A stretch of DNA of 56,424 nt. It comes from Lacimicrobium alkaliphilum. GTDB taxonomy: Bacteria; Pseudomonadota; Gammaproteobacteria; Enterobacterales; Alteromonadaceae. The stretch's first letter is position 1. Each line of letters opens with the position of its first letter. The stretch is from positions 1 through 56,424 of the forward strand of contig NZ_NISX01000024.1 in the NCBI RefSeq assembly GCF_002591895.1, given 5' to 3'. Of the stretch, positions 1 through 9,601 are shown one piece after another. The position numbers were made by a program, and so were the translations under genes. A model generated the notes under the pieces. It ran no database searches, was not told the origin of the DNA, and was given only the letters and a program-made list of their open reading frames with translations.

Positions 1-11
1 CACAGATATTT

Positions 12-782
12 TTACAGTCTCGCGTCTTGTTTTACCGCAATGATATGAAAATAGCGGCCCAGCCACAGATAAGGGTGAACAGTTCCGTACTGTATTTCCT
101 TAGCTTTGATTTGCTCATAGTGGCTGCTTTGCATTGTTTTATCACGCATATAGTCATGAAAACATCGTATTCCCGCCTGGTGCCTGATATCCAGCCCCGC
201 CTTCTCTACAAAATCCAGTACCTGTGACGGCGGCAAGGCATTGTTCGGGTTAAGGCGGACCCTGTTACTGACCACAAAATCTTTATCGATATAGTCGAAA
301 TTGCCGTACAACAAATTACTGAATCGATGCGCGTCACGGTTAAAAAAGCTTAAAGATATATAGCCGCCTGGCTTTAACCGGCTAAACAGGTGCTTCAATG
401 CGTCGAAAGGATCATGAAGCCATTCCAGCACCGCATGGCAGAGGATCAGATCAAACTCGCAGTCAGCAGCCAGGCTCTGCAGGGGGCCGCAGTGAAACGC
501 CACATCAGCAAAGCCGGCCAGTTTAGCCCGCGCCAGTTCCAGCGCCTGATCAGAGATATCATTCACCAATACACTATGCCCCAGATCAAGCATCTCTTTC
601 GCCATCATCCCTGTTCCTCCTCCGGCATCAAGGCACTTAAGAGGCCGCTCAGGCAAATGATGGCGCAGATAATGAGACAACAATTCATGGCGTAAACGGC
701 CTTTGCTTGTGCCATAGATATTTTTTTCGAACTTATCTGCTATCTGATCGAAGTTCTGATCCTGTTGCCACTGCTTAGTCAT
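12..782 (-). CDS. cmoM: tRNA 5-carboxymethoxyuridine methyltransferase CmoM (SmtA family)
   Basis: SAM-dependent methyltransferase expected to methylate cmo5U at the wobble position of certain tRNAs. From the chosen ATG the protein has 256 residues, close to the usual ~260. The SAM-binding motif LDAGGGTG lies at residues 51-58. The N-terminal FDQIADKFEKNIYGTSKG and C-terminal LGRYFHI stretches resemble E. coli CmoM as I remember it. An upstream in-frame start at 812 would overlap the NIF3 gene by 26 bases; the ATG at 782 begins four bases after that gene's stop and fits the family N-terminus better. It is probably co-transcribed with the NIF3 gene. The function assignment rests on family resemblance only. 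Confidence 0.88.
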   Translation of the reverse strand: MTKQWQQDQNFDQIADKFEKNIYGTSKGRLRHELLSHYLRHHLPERPLKCLDAGGGTGMMAKEMLDLGHSVLVNDISDQALELARAKLAGFADVAFHCGPLQSLAADCEFDLILCHAVLEWLHDPFDALKHLFSRLKPGGYISLSFFNRDAHRFSNLLYGNFDYIDKDFVVSNRVRLNPNNALPPSQVLDFVEKAGLDIRHQAGIRCFHDYMRDKTMQSSHYEQIKAKEIQYGTVHPYLWLGRYFHIIAVKQDARL

Positions 783-786
783 GTAA

Positions 787-1545
787 TTATGCCGGGTTAT
801 CGATATCAACAAATTCCACGGTCAGATCAAGCTGACCTGCCAGATGTTCCCCTGTCGCTTTGGCACCATAGCGTTCGGTAGCGTGATGCCCCGCAGCAAA
901 AAAGGCGATGCCCATCTCTCTTGCTGTGTGAATGGTTTGCTCGGATACTTCACCGGTAATAAAGGCGTCAATTCCCTGCGCTGCAGCGTGCTCAATAAAC
1001 CCCTGACCTCCCCCTGTACACCAGGCCACCGTGTTGATGGGTTTGTCCTGATTCCCCTCAACTAATGGTTGTTTTGACAAGCGCAGTGCGATGCGCTCGC
1101 TGAGCTGCGCCACAGTAACCGGCGCATTAAAACGCCCACGCATTGCAACAGAATTAGGGTTAGCGGCTTCCAGCCCCCCGGTTACCTGTATATCAAGTAT
1201 TCTGGCGAGTTGCGCATTGTTACCCAGCCCCGGATGAATATCCAACGGCAGGTGATAAGCATACAGATTGATATCATGAGCCAGTAAACTGGCCAATCGA
1301 CGTTTCTTCATGCCTGTGACACATTGCTCTTCTCCTTTCCAGAAATAACCATGGTGAACAAATATTGCGTCGGCCTGGCGGGTGATTGCTTCGTCTATCA
1401 GCGCCTGACTGGCGGTGACTCCGGTTACCAGTTTATGGATTTCAGTTTTACCTTCTACCTGCAGTCCATTGGGACAATAATCCTTAATGCTGTCAGGTGA
1501 GAACAGTTTATTGAGGTATTCGGTGAGTTTATCTCGCAATATCAC
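787..1545 (-). CDS. NIF3-family dinuclear metal-centre protein (YbgI-like)
   Basis: Protein of 252 residues, matching the ~247-residue bacterial YbgI/NIF3 class, often labelled GTP cyclohydrolase I type 2-like although the true substrate is not settled. Likely metal ligands are visible: HH at residues 64-65 (FVHHGYFW), H98/D102 in YAYHLPLDIH, and H220/E224 in AGHHATER. Cytosolic. It is followed four bases later by cmoM on the same strand and is divergent from the Lys/Ala-rich small protein gene. The family call is firm; the biochemical role is not. Confidence 0.88.
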   Translation of the reverse strand: MILRDKLTEYLNKLFSPDSIKDYCPNGLQVEGKTEIHKLVTGVTASQALIDEAITRQADAIFVHHGYFWKGEEQCVTGMKKRRLASLLAHDINLYAYHLPLDIHPGLGNNAQLARILDIQVTGGLEAANPNSVAMRGRFNAPVTVAQLSERIALRLSKQPLVEGNQDKPINTVAWCTGGGQGFIEHAAAQGIDAFITGEVSEQTIHTAREMGIAFFAAGHHATERYGAKATGEHLAGQLDLTVEFVDIDNPA

Positions 1546-1573
1546 GTTAGAACCGCCTGTAAAGAGTGAAAAT

Positions 1574-1602
1574 TAGACATTAAAAAGCAAACAAGGTATA
1601 TA
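1574..1602 (+). promoter_or_regulatory. Sigma70-type promoter for the Lys/Ala-rich protein gene
   Basis: TAGACA (five of six to the -35 consensus) at 1574-1579, a 17-base spacer, then TATATA at 1597-1602. It lies between the divergent NIF3 gene and the small basic protein gene and would give a leader of about 115 bases. The leader holds a small hairpin (ACCTC ... GAGGT, about 1612-1630). Read by eye only. Confidence 0.5.
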
Positions 1603-1724
1603 TACTCCAGAGACCTCAAAGTATGAGGTTCAGAGCCACTGGTTACTTGGGTATAAACACCCATTCTGCGTTTTTAATCACTCAAAATAAAGGTACTGAT
1701 AAAAGTATTAAGAGATCTCTAATT

Positions 1725-2102
1725 ATGAGTAAACTGGATAAAGAGCAAGTCATAGAAAAATTCACCGCCGCTTATAAAGCAGCGAATGGTAAAGCCCCTG
1801 ATCTGGAAGCCAAAGGTGGCTGGTACAGTGTTGATGGTGGCAAAAATATGCGCCTGGCTCAACTCGACGAGTTGGCAGATTCATTGTCAAAAGGTGGAGC
1901 GAAGAAAGCTCCGGCCAAAAAAGCCGAGAAAGCAGCTGAGAAAAAAGCCGAACCGGTGAAAGCTAAGCCTGCAGCAAAAAAAGCGGCTGCACCGGCAAAA
2001 GCCAAGAAAACCAAAAAAGCCAAGAGCTCTGACTTCTCCGTGAAAGCTATGTGGGCAGAGCAACTGAATGGCAAAGACCATCAGTGTCGTCTGCCAAGAT
2101 AA
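1725..2102 (+). CDS. Small basic protein with Lys/Ala-rich, histone H1-like tail; function unknown
   Basis: From ATG 1725 the product has 125 residues. Residues 1-55 look like a compact helical domain (MSKLDKEQVIEKFTAAYKAA, then a GGWYSVDGGKNMRLAQLDEL stretch). Residues ~56-100 are a low-complexity AKKAPAKKAEKAAEKK-type segment rich in Lys, Ala and Pro, like histone H1-like bacterial proteins. A short C-terminal piece follows (SSDFSVKAMWAEQLNGKDHQ). A longer reading from 1623 adds 34 residues, but 1725 begins the compact domain and leaves room for the promoter at 1574-1602. A good terminator follows. Nucleic-acid binding is an inference from the basic tail; I do not recognise the N-terminal family. 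Confidence 0.75.
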   Translation: MSKLDKEQVIEKFTAAYKAANGKAPDLEAKGGWYSVDGGKNMRLAQLDELADSLSKGGAKKAPAKKAEKAAEKKAEPVKAKPAAKKAAAPAKAKKTKKAKSSDFSVKAMWAEQLNGKDHQCRLPR

Positions 2103-2119
2103 AGACAGACTTTGTGCTT

Positions 2120-2148
2120 AAGAAAAAGCGGCTGACAGCCGCTTTTTT
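2120..2148 (+). terminator. Rho-independent terminator
   Basis: Hairpin AAGCGGCTG-ACA-GCCGCTT followed by a run of T, 18 bases after the stop of the Lys/Ala-rich protein gene. Confidence 0.85.
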
Positions 2149-2304
2149 TATGTCCAGGGATGGACGGTATGCCGGAAATGTCGGGAACGTTTTTCCGGCG
2201 ATGTCCAGGGATGGACGGGCAGGTGATTGCTCCTGCATAACCTGCACTTCCGCCATCCTTGGCGGTCGTATGCCGGAAATGTCGGGAACGTTTTTCCGGC
2301 GATG
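2147..2304. repeat. Intergenic repeat with a 37-bp direct duplication
   Basis: A 37-base sequence starting GTATGCCGGAAATGTCGGGA occurs identically at 2167-2203 and 2268-2304. Each copy carries the inverted pair GCCGGAAA ... TTTCCGGC and so can form a hairpin. The 28 bases at 2147-2174 recur on the opposite strand at 49051-49078, so this is a dispersed chromosomal repeat and not just a local duplication. No coding frame is credible here. Confidence 0.8.
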
Positions 2305-2468
2305 ACCAGGGGCTGATCGCGTCCGGAAACTGCGGAGCAATGTAGTGCCCAATTTATTGGGCATAGAAAAAGTCGAATAAATTCGACTCTACACTGCAAG
2401 AGGCAGGACGCCTGATCCAAAAGGACGGGCAGGTAATTGCTCCTGTATAACCTGCACTTCCGCCATCC
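2213..2468. repeat. 46-bp direct repeat pair (2213-2258 and 2423-2468)
   Basis: Two copies starting GGACGGGCAGGT and ending TTCCGCCATCC, 46 bases each with two mismatches. They flank the second 37-bp copy and a TGTAG...CTACA hairpin element. The 2103-2477 interval between the small basic protein gene and phr is essentially all repeat DNA. Confidence 0.8.
2341..2393. repeat. Paired-palindrome element, TGTAG...CTACA family
   Basis: A 53-base unit bounded by TGTAG and CTACA with two internal palindromes: GCCCAATTTATTGGGC (2347-2362) and AGTCGAATAAATTCGACT (2371-2388). A unit of the same design, with different stem bases, is at 48893-48961. Interpreted as a REP/MITE-like intergenic repeat. Confidence 0.75.
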
Positions 2469-2477
2469 CGGCAGTGT

Positions 2478-3899
2478 TCAGTTTTTCAGAAAATCAGCGA
2501 ACTGCGCTTTAGTATCACTGACTGCCTGCTTGTGCTCTACCACTGGCTGAGGGTAGTCCAGGCTATCTGCCCCTGACCATTTTTGCGGTTCATGCAGATA
2601 TTTTTTTGGCACAAAGGACAGCTCCGGCACCCATTTCAGCAAAAACTCCCCTTCTTCATCGAAACGTTTACCCTGGCTAGCCGGATTAAAAATACGAAAA
2701 TAAGGAGCTGCGTCGGTACCTACCGAAGCACTCCATTGCCAGCCACCGTTATTGGAAGCAAAATCTCCATCGATCAGCTTACTCATAAAGTAATCTTCAC
2801 CCCAGCGCCAGGGTAACCGCAGATGCTTTGTCAGAAAGCTGGCTACCACCATCCGCAGTCTGTTGTGCATCCATCCGGTCTGATTCAGACAACGCATAGC
2901 AGCATCGACAATAGGATAACCGGTGTGTCCCGTGCACCACGCCTGAAATAAATCTTTATCTGTTTGCCAGGCAAAATTATCGTACTTTGTCAAAAAGCAC
3001 TGATGCCGGCAAACATGTGGAAAGTGATACATCACATAACGATAAAAATCCCGCCACGCAAGCTCTTTGAGCCAGGTGTATGCGCCCCCCTCTGCAGAAA
3101 ACAAGGTATCGCCAAAACGATTAACAAGGGCATTGCTGGTCTGCACAGGACTGAGCACGCCCATAGAAAAATAGGGAGAAAGCTGACTGGTACCGGGCTC
3201 AGATGGAATATCCCGCAAAGCGTCGTATTCCGTCACATCCTGGTCCAGAAAATCTGCCAGGCGTTGTAAAATCTCATCTTCGGTGGCGGGCCAACCATCT
3301 GATTTATGGGTTAAAAAGGCAGTGACCAAATCAGCGTCATTCGCGAGGCTTTGGCTAAAAGTCTGACTGTTACTAACCTGCCCGATACCGGGAATCGGTA
3401 CTATTGCAGACTTAAGCCGCTCTAGCCAGATCCTGAAATAAGGGGTAAACACCTTATAAGGCTGTGAACTCTGGTTTAGTATTTTATCCGGACGGCTGGT
3501 ACAGGTGTCATGAAATACACCGCATTCAATATCATGTTCTGACAACATGGCTCTGACGGCTTTATCTCTGTTGCGCTCATCCAGTTCATATTCGGCATTA
3601 AAGTACAGATGCCGGATATCGTATTCCTGACACAGACTTTCCAGCTTTTCGGGAATATCAGCAAAGTTCTGCGCAGCTACAATATTAAGTATAATGCCCT
3701 TCTCTTTCAGTTCATTCCTCAGCTCCAGCACCCTTCTTATTAACAGGTCCAGCTTACTTTCGGCCAGTCCATAGTGCTGCCATTGCTCCGGAGTGATGAA
3801 AAACACCACGCTGACATTGTCGTGCTGCTTTGCAGCATAGGAAAGAGGTGAGTGCCATAATGTTCTCAGATCGCTTCTGAGCCATACCAATGCTGACAT
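2478..3899 (-). CDS. phrB: Deoxyribodipyrimidine photolyase (class I CPD photolyase)
   Basis: Light-driven repair of cyclobutane pyrimidine dimers using FADH- and an antenna cofactor. The 473 residues match the E. coli enzyme in length. The N-terminal Rossmann-like antenna domain begins SALVWLRSDLR. The C-terminal FAD domain carries TGYPIVDAAMRCLNQTGWMHNR and, around residues 360-405, RWGEDYFMSKLIDGDFASNN, WQW and YFRIFNPASQG. The usual early 'THDNPAL'-like stretch reads TLWHSPLS here, a variation in the antenna part. It starts one base after the stop of the ybgA-like gene, so the two are an operon, as ybgA-phr are neighbours in E. coli. Confidence 0.95.
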   Translation of the reverse strand: MSALVWLRSDLRTLWHSPLSYAAKQHDNVSVVFFITPEQWQHYGLAESKLDLLIRRVLELRNELKEKGIILNIVAAQNFADIPEKLESLCQEYDIRHLYFNAEYELDERNRDKAVRAMLSEHDIECGVFHDTCTSRPDKILNQSSQPYKVFTPYFRIWLERLKSAIVPIPGIGQVSNSQTFSQSLANDADLVTAFLTHKSDGWPATEDEILQRLADFLDQDVTEYDALRDIPSEPGTSQLSPYFSMGVLSPVQTSNALVNRFGDTLFSAEGGAYTWLKELAWRDFYRYVMYHFPHVCRHQCFLTKYDNFAWQTDKDLFQAWCTGHTGYPIVDAAMRCLNQTGWMHNRLRMVVASFLTKHLRLPWRWGEDYFMSKLIDGDFASNNGGWQWSASVGTDAAPYFRIFNPASQGKRFDEEGEFLLKWVPELSFVPKKYLHEPQKWSGADSLDYPQPVVEHKQAVSDTKAQFADFLKN

Positions 3900-3900
3900 A

Positions 3901-4851
3901 CTAAGCTCTTAGCCCCAGTGCTTCAGGATAAGGCTGCAAATAGCGCTGTTGTTGCAGATAATCATTCGGGTACTTTTTCAGATGGTGGCGCAGCAGGGTG
4001 ACCGGCGCCATTAATGGCACATAGCCAAGCCTGTATTTGTCTATCTGCTCACAAAGCTCCTGCTTATCGGCTTTATCCAGCTGTTTCTTAAAATAGCCCT
4101 GAAGGTGCATCAATACATTAGTATGTTTGCGTCTGTTGGTGGGCTTACTCAATGCACGCATCATTAAAGTCAGATATTGTTTTGATATGGTCTCTTCATG
4201 CCCTTTCGCACCGGCCACCAGACGCCCCAATGCCTGATAAGCCTGCGGACTATAGGCCATCACCAGCATCTTGTTCCGGCTGTGAAAATCCACCAGAGCT
4301 CTGACACTGAGCGTGTTCAGTACCTGTCGACGAAAATCATGATAAGCGAATATGCGCGTAATAAAACTCTCCCTGAGACCTTCATCATTAAGGCGACCAT
4401 CTTCTTCCATGGGTAAGTCCGGGAATTGCTGTTTCAGCATCTGAACGAAAATCCCCTGCCCCTTTCGATGCAGCAACTCGCCCTCTGGTGTATAGACTTT
4501 AATTCTTTCCATACCGCAACTGGGGGATTTTGCTGCGAGAATATATCCATCCAACTGGCTTAGCTGTGGAAGTCTTGCGGAAAAATAAGCCTGCATCTTA
4601 TCAGTATGATCTACCTGTGCATCGCGACTATCCGTTAAGCGTTGTTGCTGTCCAATCTCCCTTATATGTATTGTCGGTCTTGGCACAGGCATACCGATTC
4701 CCATCTCAGGACAAGCTGGAGCGAAACGGATAAATTCTGAGAGCTTGTCTGTAACAAAAGCTGAACGCTTATGCCCACCGTCATAGCGAACCTTTTCACC
4801 CAGCACACAACTGCTGATGCCGACTACCGGTTTACTGTCAGTATTGGTCAT
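3901..4851 (-). CDS. DUF523-DUF1722 fusion protein (YbgA-like)
   Basis: From ATG 4851 the protein has 316 residues. The N-terminal half is a DUF523 domain (GISSCVLGEKVRYDGGHKR; APACPEMGIGMPVPRPTI; AKSPSCGMERIKVY) with conserved cysteines that could bind metal. The C-terminal ~150 residues are DUF1722, the part that makes up the shorter E. coli YbgA. A GTG at 4896 in the same frame would add 15 residues; ATG is preferred, with AGGTAG upstream. Tight coupling with photolyase suggests a role linked to light or DNA repair, but the activity is unknown. Confidence 0.85.
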   Translation of the reverse strand: MTNTDSKPVVGISSCVLGEKVRYDGGHKRSAFVTDKLSEFIRFAPACPEMGIGMPVPRPTIHIREIGQQQRLTDSRDAQVDHTDKMQAYFSARLPQLSQLDGYILAAKSPSCGMERIKVYTPEGELLHRKGQGIFVQMLKQQFPDLPMEEDGRLNDEGLRESFITRIFAYHDFRRQVLNTLSVRALVDFHSRNKMLVMAYSPQAYQALGRLVAGAKGHEETISKQYLTLMMRALSKPTNRRKHTNVLMHLQGYFKKQLDKADKQELCEQIDKYRLGYVPLMAPVTLLRHHLKKYPNDYLQQQRYLQPYPEALGLRA

Positions 4852-4913
4852 AATTCTAAGGCTACCTGATTTTGTGTCGGGCACATATTTGCCCACCTTA
4901 ATGATGTATTGTG

Positions 4914-4943
4914 TTTATACGATAATATAAAACTCTGGATCAA
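4914..4943 (-). promoter_or_regulatory. Putative sigma70 promoter for the ybgA-like/phr operon
   Basis: On the minus strand TTGATC (4943-4938), an 18-base spacer, then TATAAA (4919-4914). It lies between the ihfA terminator and the ybgA-like start, giving a leader of about 55 bases. Identified by eye. Confidence 0.45.
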
Positions 4944-4960
4944 ACTGGTTACCGGTAAAC

Positions 4961-4988
4961 AAAAAACGCACCTTATCAGGTGCGTTTT
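4961..4988 (-). terminator. Rho-independent terminator of the thrS-ihfA operon
   Basis: Minus-strand hairpin AACGCACCTGATAAGGTGCGTT followed by a T-run, 27 bases beyond the ihfA stop. Confidence 0.85.
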
Positions 4989-5014
4989 CTATTGGTACGG
5001 GGTTATTCTTAATA

Positions 5015-5311
5015 TCAGCTCAACGGCTTACTACTTTCCACCCGGCTTTTCAGTTTTTGGCCGGGCCTGAAAGTAACAACACGGCGGGCCTTGATGGGAA
5101 TATCTTCACCGGTTTTTGGATTCCTACCCGGGCGTTCATTTTTTTCCCGCAGATCAAAGTTACCGAACCCGGAAAGCTTAACCTGTTCTCCGGTCTCCAA
5201 CGCTTCTCTGACTTCCTCAAAAAACGACTCAACCAGATCTTTCGCATCACGTTTATTGATGCCCAGCTTTTCAAACAAATGTTCTGCCATATCGGCTTTG
5301 GTAAGCGCCAT
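5015..5311 (-). CDS. ihfA: Integration host factor subunit alpha
   Basis: Sequence-specific DNA-bending protein that pairs with IHF-beta (not in this window) and acts in nucleoid structure, transcription and recombination. The 98 residues match the family. The HU/IHF core starts [32 protein letters not shown], and the beta-arm region carries the signature [22 protein letters not shown] with the DNA-intercalating proline in RPGRNP. It is last in the operon, three bases after pheT, an order shared with E. coli. Confidence 0.97.
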   Translation of the reverse strand: MALTKADMAEHLFEKLGINKRDAKDLVESFFEEVREALETGEQVKLSGFGNFDLREKNERPGRNPKTGEDIPIKARRVVTFRPGQKLKSRVESSKPLS

Positions 5312-5314
5312 AGT

Positions 5315-7708
5315 TCAATCCCTCAGAGATGCACCGAATTTTTCTGACAATGCAGCCAGAACGCGTTCAACCACAGCTTGAATCTCTTGTTCTTCGAGGG
5401 TTCTTGCCGGGTCCTGCAGAGTCATTGATATTGCCAGACTATGGTGCCCTTCGGCAATACCTTTGCCCTTATAGATATCAAACAAGTTTAGGCCAACTAA
5501 TTGATTTCCGCCATAATTTTCTATGCACTTCAGTATATCTCCGAGCGCATGCCGTTCATCGACAACGATCGCGATATCTCGCCGGTTTGCCGGATAGCGG
5601 GAAATCTCCTCTGCCTGGGGCAGACGACGCTGGCACAATGCATCCAGTTCAATTTCAAATACAAATGCCCGCCCGTTGAGTTTCAGCGATTTCTCAAACT
5701 GAGGATGCAACGCACCCAGAATACCAATCTGGCGATCGTCGCGATAAATGGCTGCAGCCTGGCCAGGGTGAAGCGCGCTGTGACTGATTGCTTTAAAGCT
5801 AAAAGAACCCGGCGACGAAGCCGTTGCTAATACGCTTTCAACAGCACCCTTGAGATCGAAAAAGTCCACAGATGTGGTTTGCAGATCCCAGTGTTCAGCC
5901 TGACGTAACCCTGCCATAACCCCACCGATAACCGCCTGCTGTTTTACACCGGCTGTCTCATTGCTATCCGGTACAAATCGCAGGCCTGTTTCAAACAGGG
6001 CCAGTGTCGATTGCTGACGCTTCTGATTGTACGAAACAGCCTGTAACAATCCAGGCCACAGGCTTACACGCATGGAAGACATGTCAACAGAAATAGGATG
6101 TGGCAATTGCAACGGTGCCAAATCTGGGAACAGACTCTGCTGCACTTTGGGGTCAACAAAAGAATAGGTAATCGCCTCCTGGAAACCAGCGCTGATCAGG
6201 CGGTGTTTAATCTGATTCAGCGGCGTTTGCTGCTCAGGTTGGCCTGTCATTCTCAGATTTGCAACCGGGGCGACTTCCGGTACGTTATGATACCCAAAGA
6301 CTCGCGCCACTTCCTCGATCAGGTCTTCTTCGATACTGATATCAAAACGATATGAAGGAACACTCACCTTCCAACATTGTTCACTTTCAGTGTAGCTGAC
6401 GGCAAAACCCAGGCGTTTGAGAATATCGGTAACTCTGTCAGCATCAATATGCAGACCGATGATTCTGTCGAGTCGCGTTCTGCGTAATTCCACGTTTGCC
6501 GCCACCGGCACATCGGCTTCACTTTTTGCCTCAACTAACGGACCGGGTTTACCGCCGACAACCTCCACCAGTAATGCCGTTGCTCTTTCCATGGCATCGC
6601 GCTGTAGCTGCGGGTCAACGCCTCTTTCATAACGATGAGATGCATCGGTGTGCAGACCATACTGACGCGCTCGCCCCATAATGGCATCAGGTGCAAAAAA
6701 CGCACTCTCAAGAAAGATATTACGGCTGCTATCAGTCACGCCGGAAGCTTTCCCACCAAATACGCCGGCCATGGCCAGAGGCTTTTTCTTATCGGCGATC
6801 ACCAGAGTATCCGTATTCAGCTCGACTTCCTCACCATCAAGCAATACCAGTTTTTCCTCCGGTTTTGCCATTCTCACCAGAATGTCACCCTCAAGCACAT
6901 CGTTATCGAAGGCATGCATAGGATGACCGAGCTCCAGCAACACATAGTTGGTCACATCCACAACCGGATCGATACTGCGAATACCACTGCGGCGCAGCCT
7001 TTCCTTCATCCATAATGGTGTGACGGCGTCCATATTTATATTTTCAATAACCCGGCCCAGATAACGCGGGCAGGCTGAGGGCGCCTGCAGGGAAATATTA
7101 CGTCTGGCATCGCTGGCTTGTGTGACAGGCTCTATCACCGGTTCATTCACATCAGACTGAGTCAGTACCCCCACCTCTCTGGCCAGGCCTTTAATCCCCA
7201 GACAATCCGCCCGGTTAGGGGTAAGATCGACTTCGATGCTGACATCATCCAGCTGCAACAATTCCCGGAAATCTGCCCCTACCGGGGTTTCCCCAGGCAG
7301 TTCCAGAATACCATCGTGATCATCTGAAAGACCAAGTTCAGACCAGGAGCAGAGCATACCGTTTGACGGCTGCCCACGAAGTTTGGCCTTCTTAATTTTA
7401 AAGTCACCGGGCAATACTGCGCCGACCACAGCAACCGCAACTTTCAGACCCTGACGACAATTGGGCGCACCACAGACGATATCCAGCAGTTCACCCTGCC
7501 CTGCATCCACTTTAGTAATCTGAAGTTTGTCCGCATCAGGGTGTGGGCCGCATTCAACAACTTCACCTACAACAACACCAGAAAAGGCGGCAGCGACTGG
7601 CTCAACACCATCCACTTCTAATCCTGCCATAGAAAGCTGCTCAGCCAGTTCATCACTGGAGATATTCGGGTTAACCCACTCTCTTAACCACTTTTCACTG
7701 AATTTCAT
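5315..7708 (-). CDS. pheT: Phenylalanyl-tRNA synthetase beta subunit
   Basis: Beta subunit of the alpha2-beta2 enzyme that charges tRNA-Phe. Its 797 residues match E. coli (795). Domains in order: N-terminal helix, an EMAP/OB-type tRNA-binding domain (about residues 39-150, with [16 protein letters not shown]), B3/B4 editing domain, B5 domain, catalytic-like core and C-terminal FDX-ACB anticodon-binding domain ([16 protein letters not shown]). It starts 10 bases after the pheS stop. Confidence 0.97.
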   Translation of the reverse strand: MKFSEKWLREWVNPNISSDELAEQLSMAGLEVDGVEPVAAAFSGVVVGEVVECGPHPDADKLQITKVDAGQGELLDIVCGAPNCRQGLKVAVAVVGAVLPGDFKIKKAKLRGQPSNGMLCSWSELGLSDDHDGILELPGETPVGADFRELLQLDDVSIEVDLTPNRADCLGIKGLAREVGVLTQSDVNEPVIEPVTQASDARRNISLQAPSACPRYLGRVIENINMDAVTPLWMKERLRRSGIRSIDPVVDVTNYVLLELGHPMHAFDNDVLEGDILVRMAKPEEKLVLLDGEEVELNTDTLVIADKKKPLAMAGVFGGKASGVTDSSRNIFLESAFFAPDAIMGRARQYGLHTDASHRYERGVDPQLQRDAMERATALLVEVVGGKPGPLVEAKSEADVPVAANVELRRTRLDRIIGLHIDADRVTDILKRLGFAVSYTESEQCWKVSVPSYRFDISIEEDLIEEVARVFGYHNVPEVAPVANLRMTGQPEQQTPLNQIKHRLISAGFQEAITYSFVDPKVQQSLFPDLAPLQLPHPISVDMSSMRVSLWPGLLQAVSYNQKRQQSTLALFETGLRFVPDSNETAGVKQQAVIGGVMAGLRQAEHWDLQTTSVDFFDLKGAVESVLATASSPGSFSFKAISHSALHPGQAAAIYRDDRQIGILGALHPQFEKSLKLNGRAFVFEIELDALCQRRLPQAEEISRYPANRRDIAIVVDERHALGDILKCIENYGGNQLVGLNLFDIYKGKGIAEGHHSLAISMTLQDPARTLEEQEIQAVVERVLAALSEKFGASLRD

Positions 7709-7718
7709 TCACCGAATC

Positions 7719-8732
<1,014 letters not shown>

Positions 8733-8762
8733 TCACGAAGGATAAAAAATAAAAAAGGAATT

Positions 8763-8793
8763 CTACACGAAAATGCCGGTTTTTCACCAGCTT
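8763..8793 (-). promoter_or_regulatory. Possible pheST promoter
   Basis: On the minus strand GTGAAA, about 16 bases, then TAGAAT in the sequence TCGTGTAGAATTCC, some 65 bases upstream of the pheS start. It would let pheST be expressed past the rplT terminator. The hexamers are weak matches and the call is tentative. Confidence 0.3.
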
Positions 8794-8885
8794 AAAGACA
8801 CTATTTCGCACTTATGGAACCATTGTTTGCTCTGGCAATGGAGGGTGGCGGGAGTGAATTTATTTCGTTTTGTATTCAGAAAAGA

Positions 8886-8912
8886 AAACGGGGAGCATCC
8901 TGCTCCCCGTTT
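8886..8912 (-). terminator. Terminator/attenuator hairpin between rplT and pheS
   Basis: Minus-strand hairpin AAACGGGGAGCA ... TGCTCCCCGTTT followed by TCTTTTC, 34 bases after the rplT stop. E. coli has an attenuator in the same position ahead of pheST; here it may act as a plain or partial terminator. Confidence 0.7.
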
Positions 8913-8945
8913 CCTAAGAAAGAACTTAAGCTTAATAGTTAATTA

Positions 8946-9302
8946 TTAAGCCAATGCACCCTTGGCAGTTTCTACCAGAGCGCCAAATGCTGCCTTGTCA
9001 TGTACAGCGATGTCAGCCAGGATCTTACGATCAATTTCGACAGATGCTTTTTTCAAACCGTTAATGAAACGGCTGTATGACAAACCATTCTGACGGGATG
9101 CCGCATTGATACGTGCAATCCACAGTTGGCGGAATTGACGTTTCTTATTACGACGGTCACGGTATGCGTACTGGCCAGCTTTGGTAACCGCCTGTACAGC
9201 AACGCGATACACCCGTGAGCGGGCTCCATAATAACCTTTGGCTTGCTTCAGTACCTTTTTATGACGGGCACGTGCAATAACACCACGTTTTACTCTTGCC
9301 AT
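8946..9302 (-). CDS. rplT: 50S ribosomal protein L20
   Basis: 118 residues, the standard bacterial L20 length. The basic N-terminus [20 protein letters not shown] reaches into 23S rRNA, and the C-terminal globular part has [21 protein letters not shown]20 also represses the rpmI-rplT messenger in E. coli. It lies 17 bases after rpmI. Confidence 0.98.
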   Translation of the reverse strand: MARVKRGVIARARHKKVLKQAKGYYGARSRVYRVAVQAVTKAGQYAYRDRRNKKRQFRQLWIARINAASRQNGLSYSRFINGLKKASVEIDRKILADIAVHDKAAFGALVETAKGALA

Positions 9303-9319
9303 TATTCAGTCTCCTAAGC

Positions 9320-9517
9320 TTAAGCGTACGGCAACATGCGTTGGATTAACGCAGTATCCGAATCATGGGCCAGTTTCTTGCCACGTAAGTGACGTTTACG
9401 CTTAGAGCTCTTCTTGGTCAGAATGTGACGCAAGTGAGACTGCTTTGTTTTAAAGCGACCAGAAGCTGATTTTTTGAATCGCTTCGCAGCACCTCTGTTA
9501 CTCTTCATTTTAGACAT
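9320..9517 (-). CDS. rpmI: 50S ribosomal protein L35
   Basis: 65 residues, typical L35 ([20 protein letters not shown] ... [12 protein letters not shown]). The chosen ATG at 9517 has GGAG eight bases upstream; a second Met three codons in is the usual family N-terminus after processing. Located between infC and rplT, the conserved order. Confidence 0.97.
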   Translation of the reverse strand: MSKMKSNRGAAKRFKKSASGRFKTKQSHLRHILTKKSSKRKRHLRGKKLAHDSDTALIQRMLPYA

Positions 9518-9601
9518 TGCTAAAACTCCGCATTGTTAATGTTAAAAACCAGCAGCAAGGCGTTTTCAGTGCGCAGTCACTGAAACTCTTGTAGGCCTTT
9601 A

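Noticed and set aside
2051-2420. Overlapping 84-105 codon frames on both strands
   Set aside because: They arise from the stacked intergenic repeats and the end of the small basic protein gene; repeated peptide strings with no independent start signals.
8857-8895. Possible pheM-like leader peptide (MLPVFFSEYKTK) ahead of pheST
   Set aside because: It starts within the loop of the terminator hairpin and contains only two Phe; too short and weak compared with known pheM leaders.
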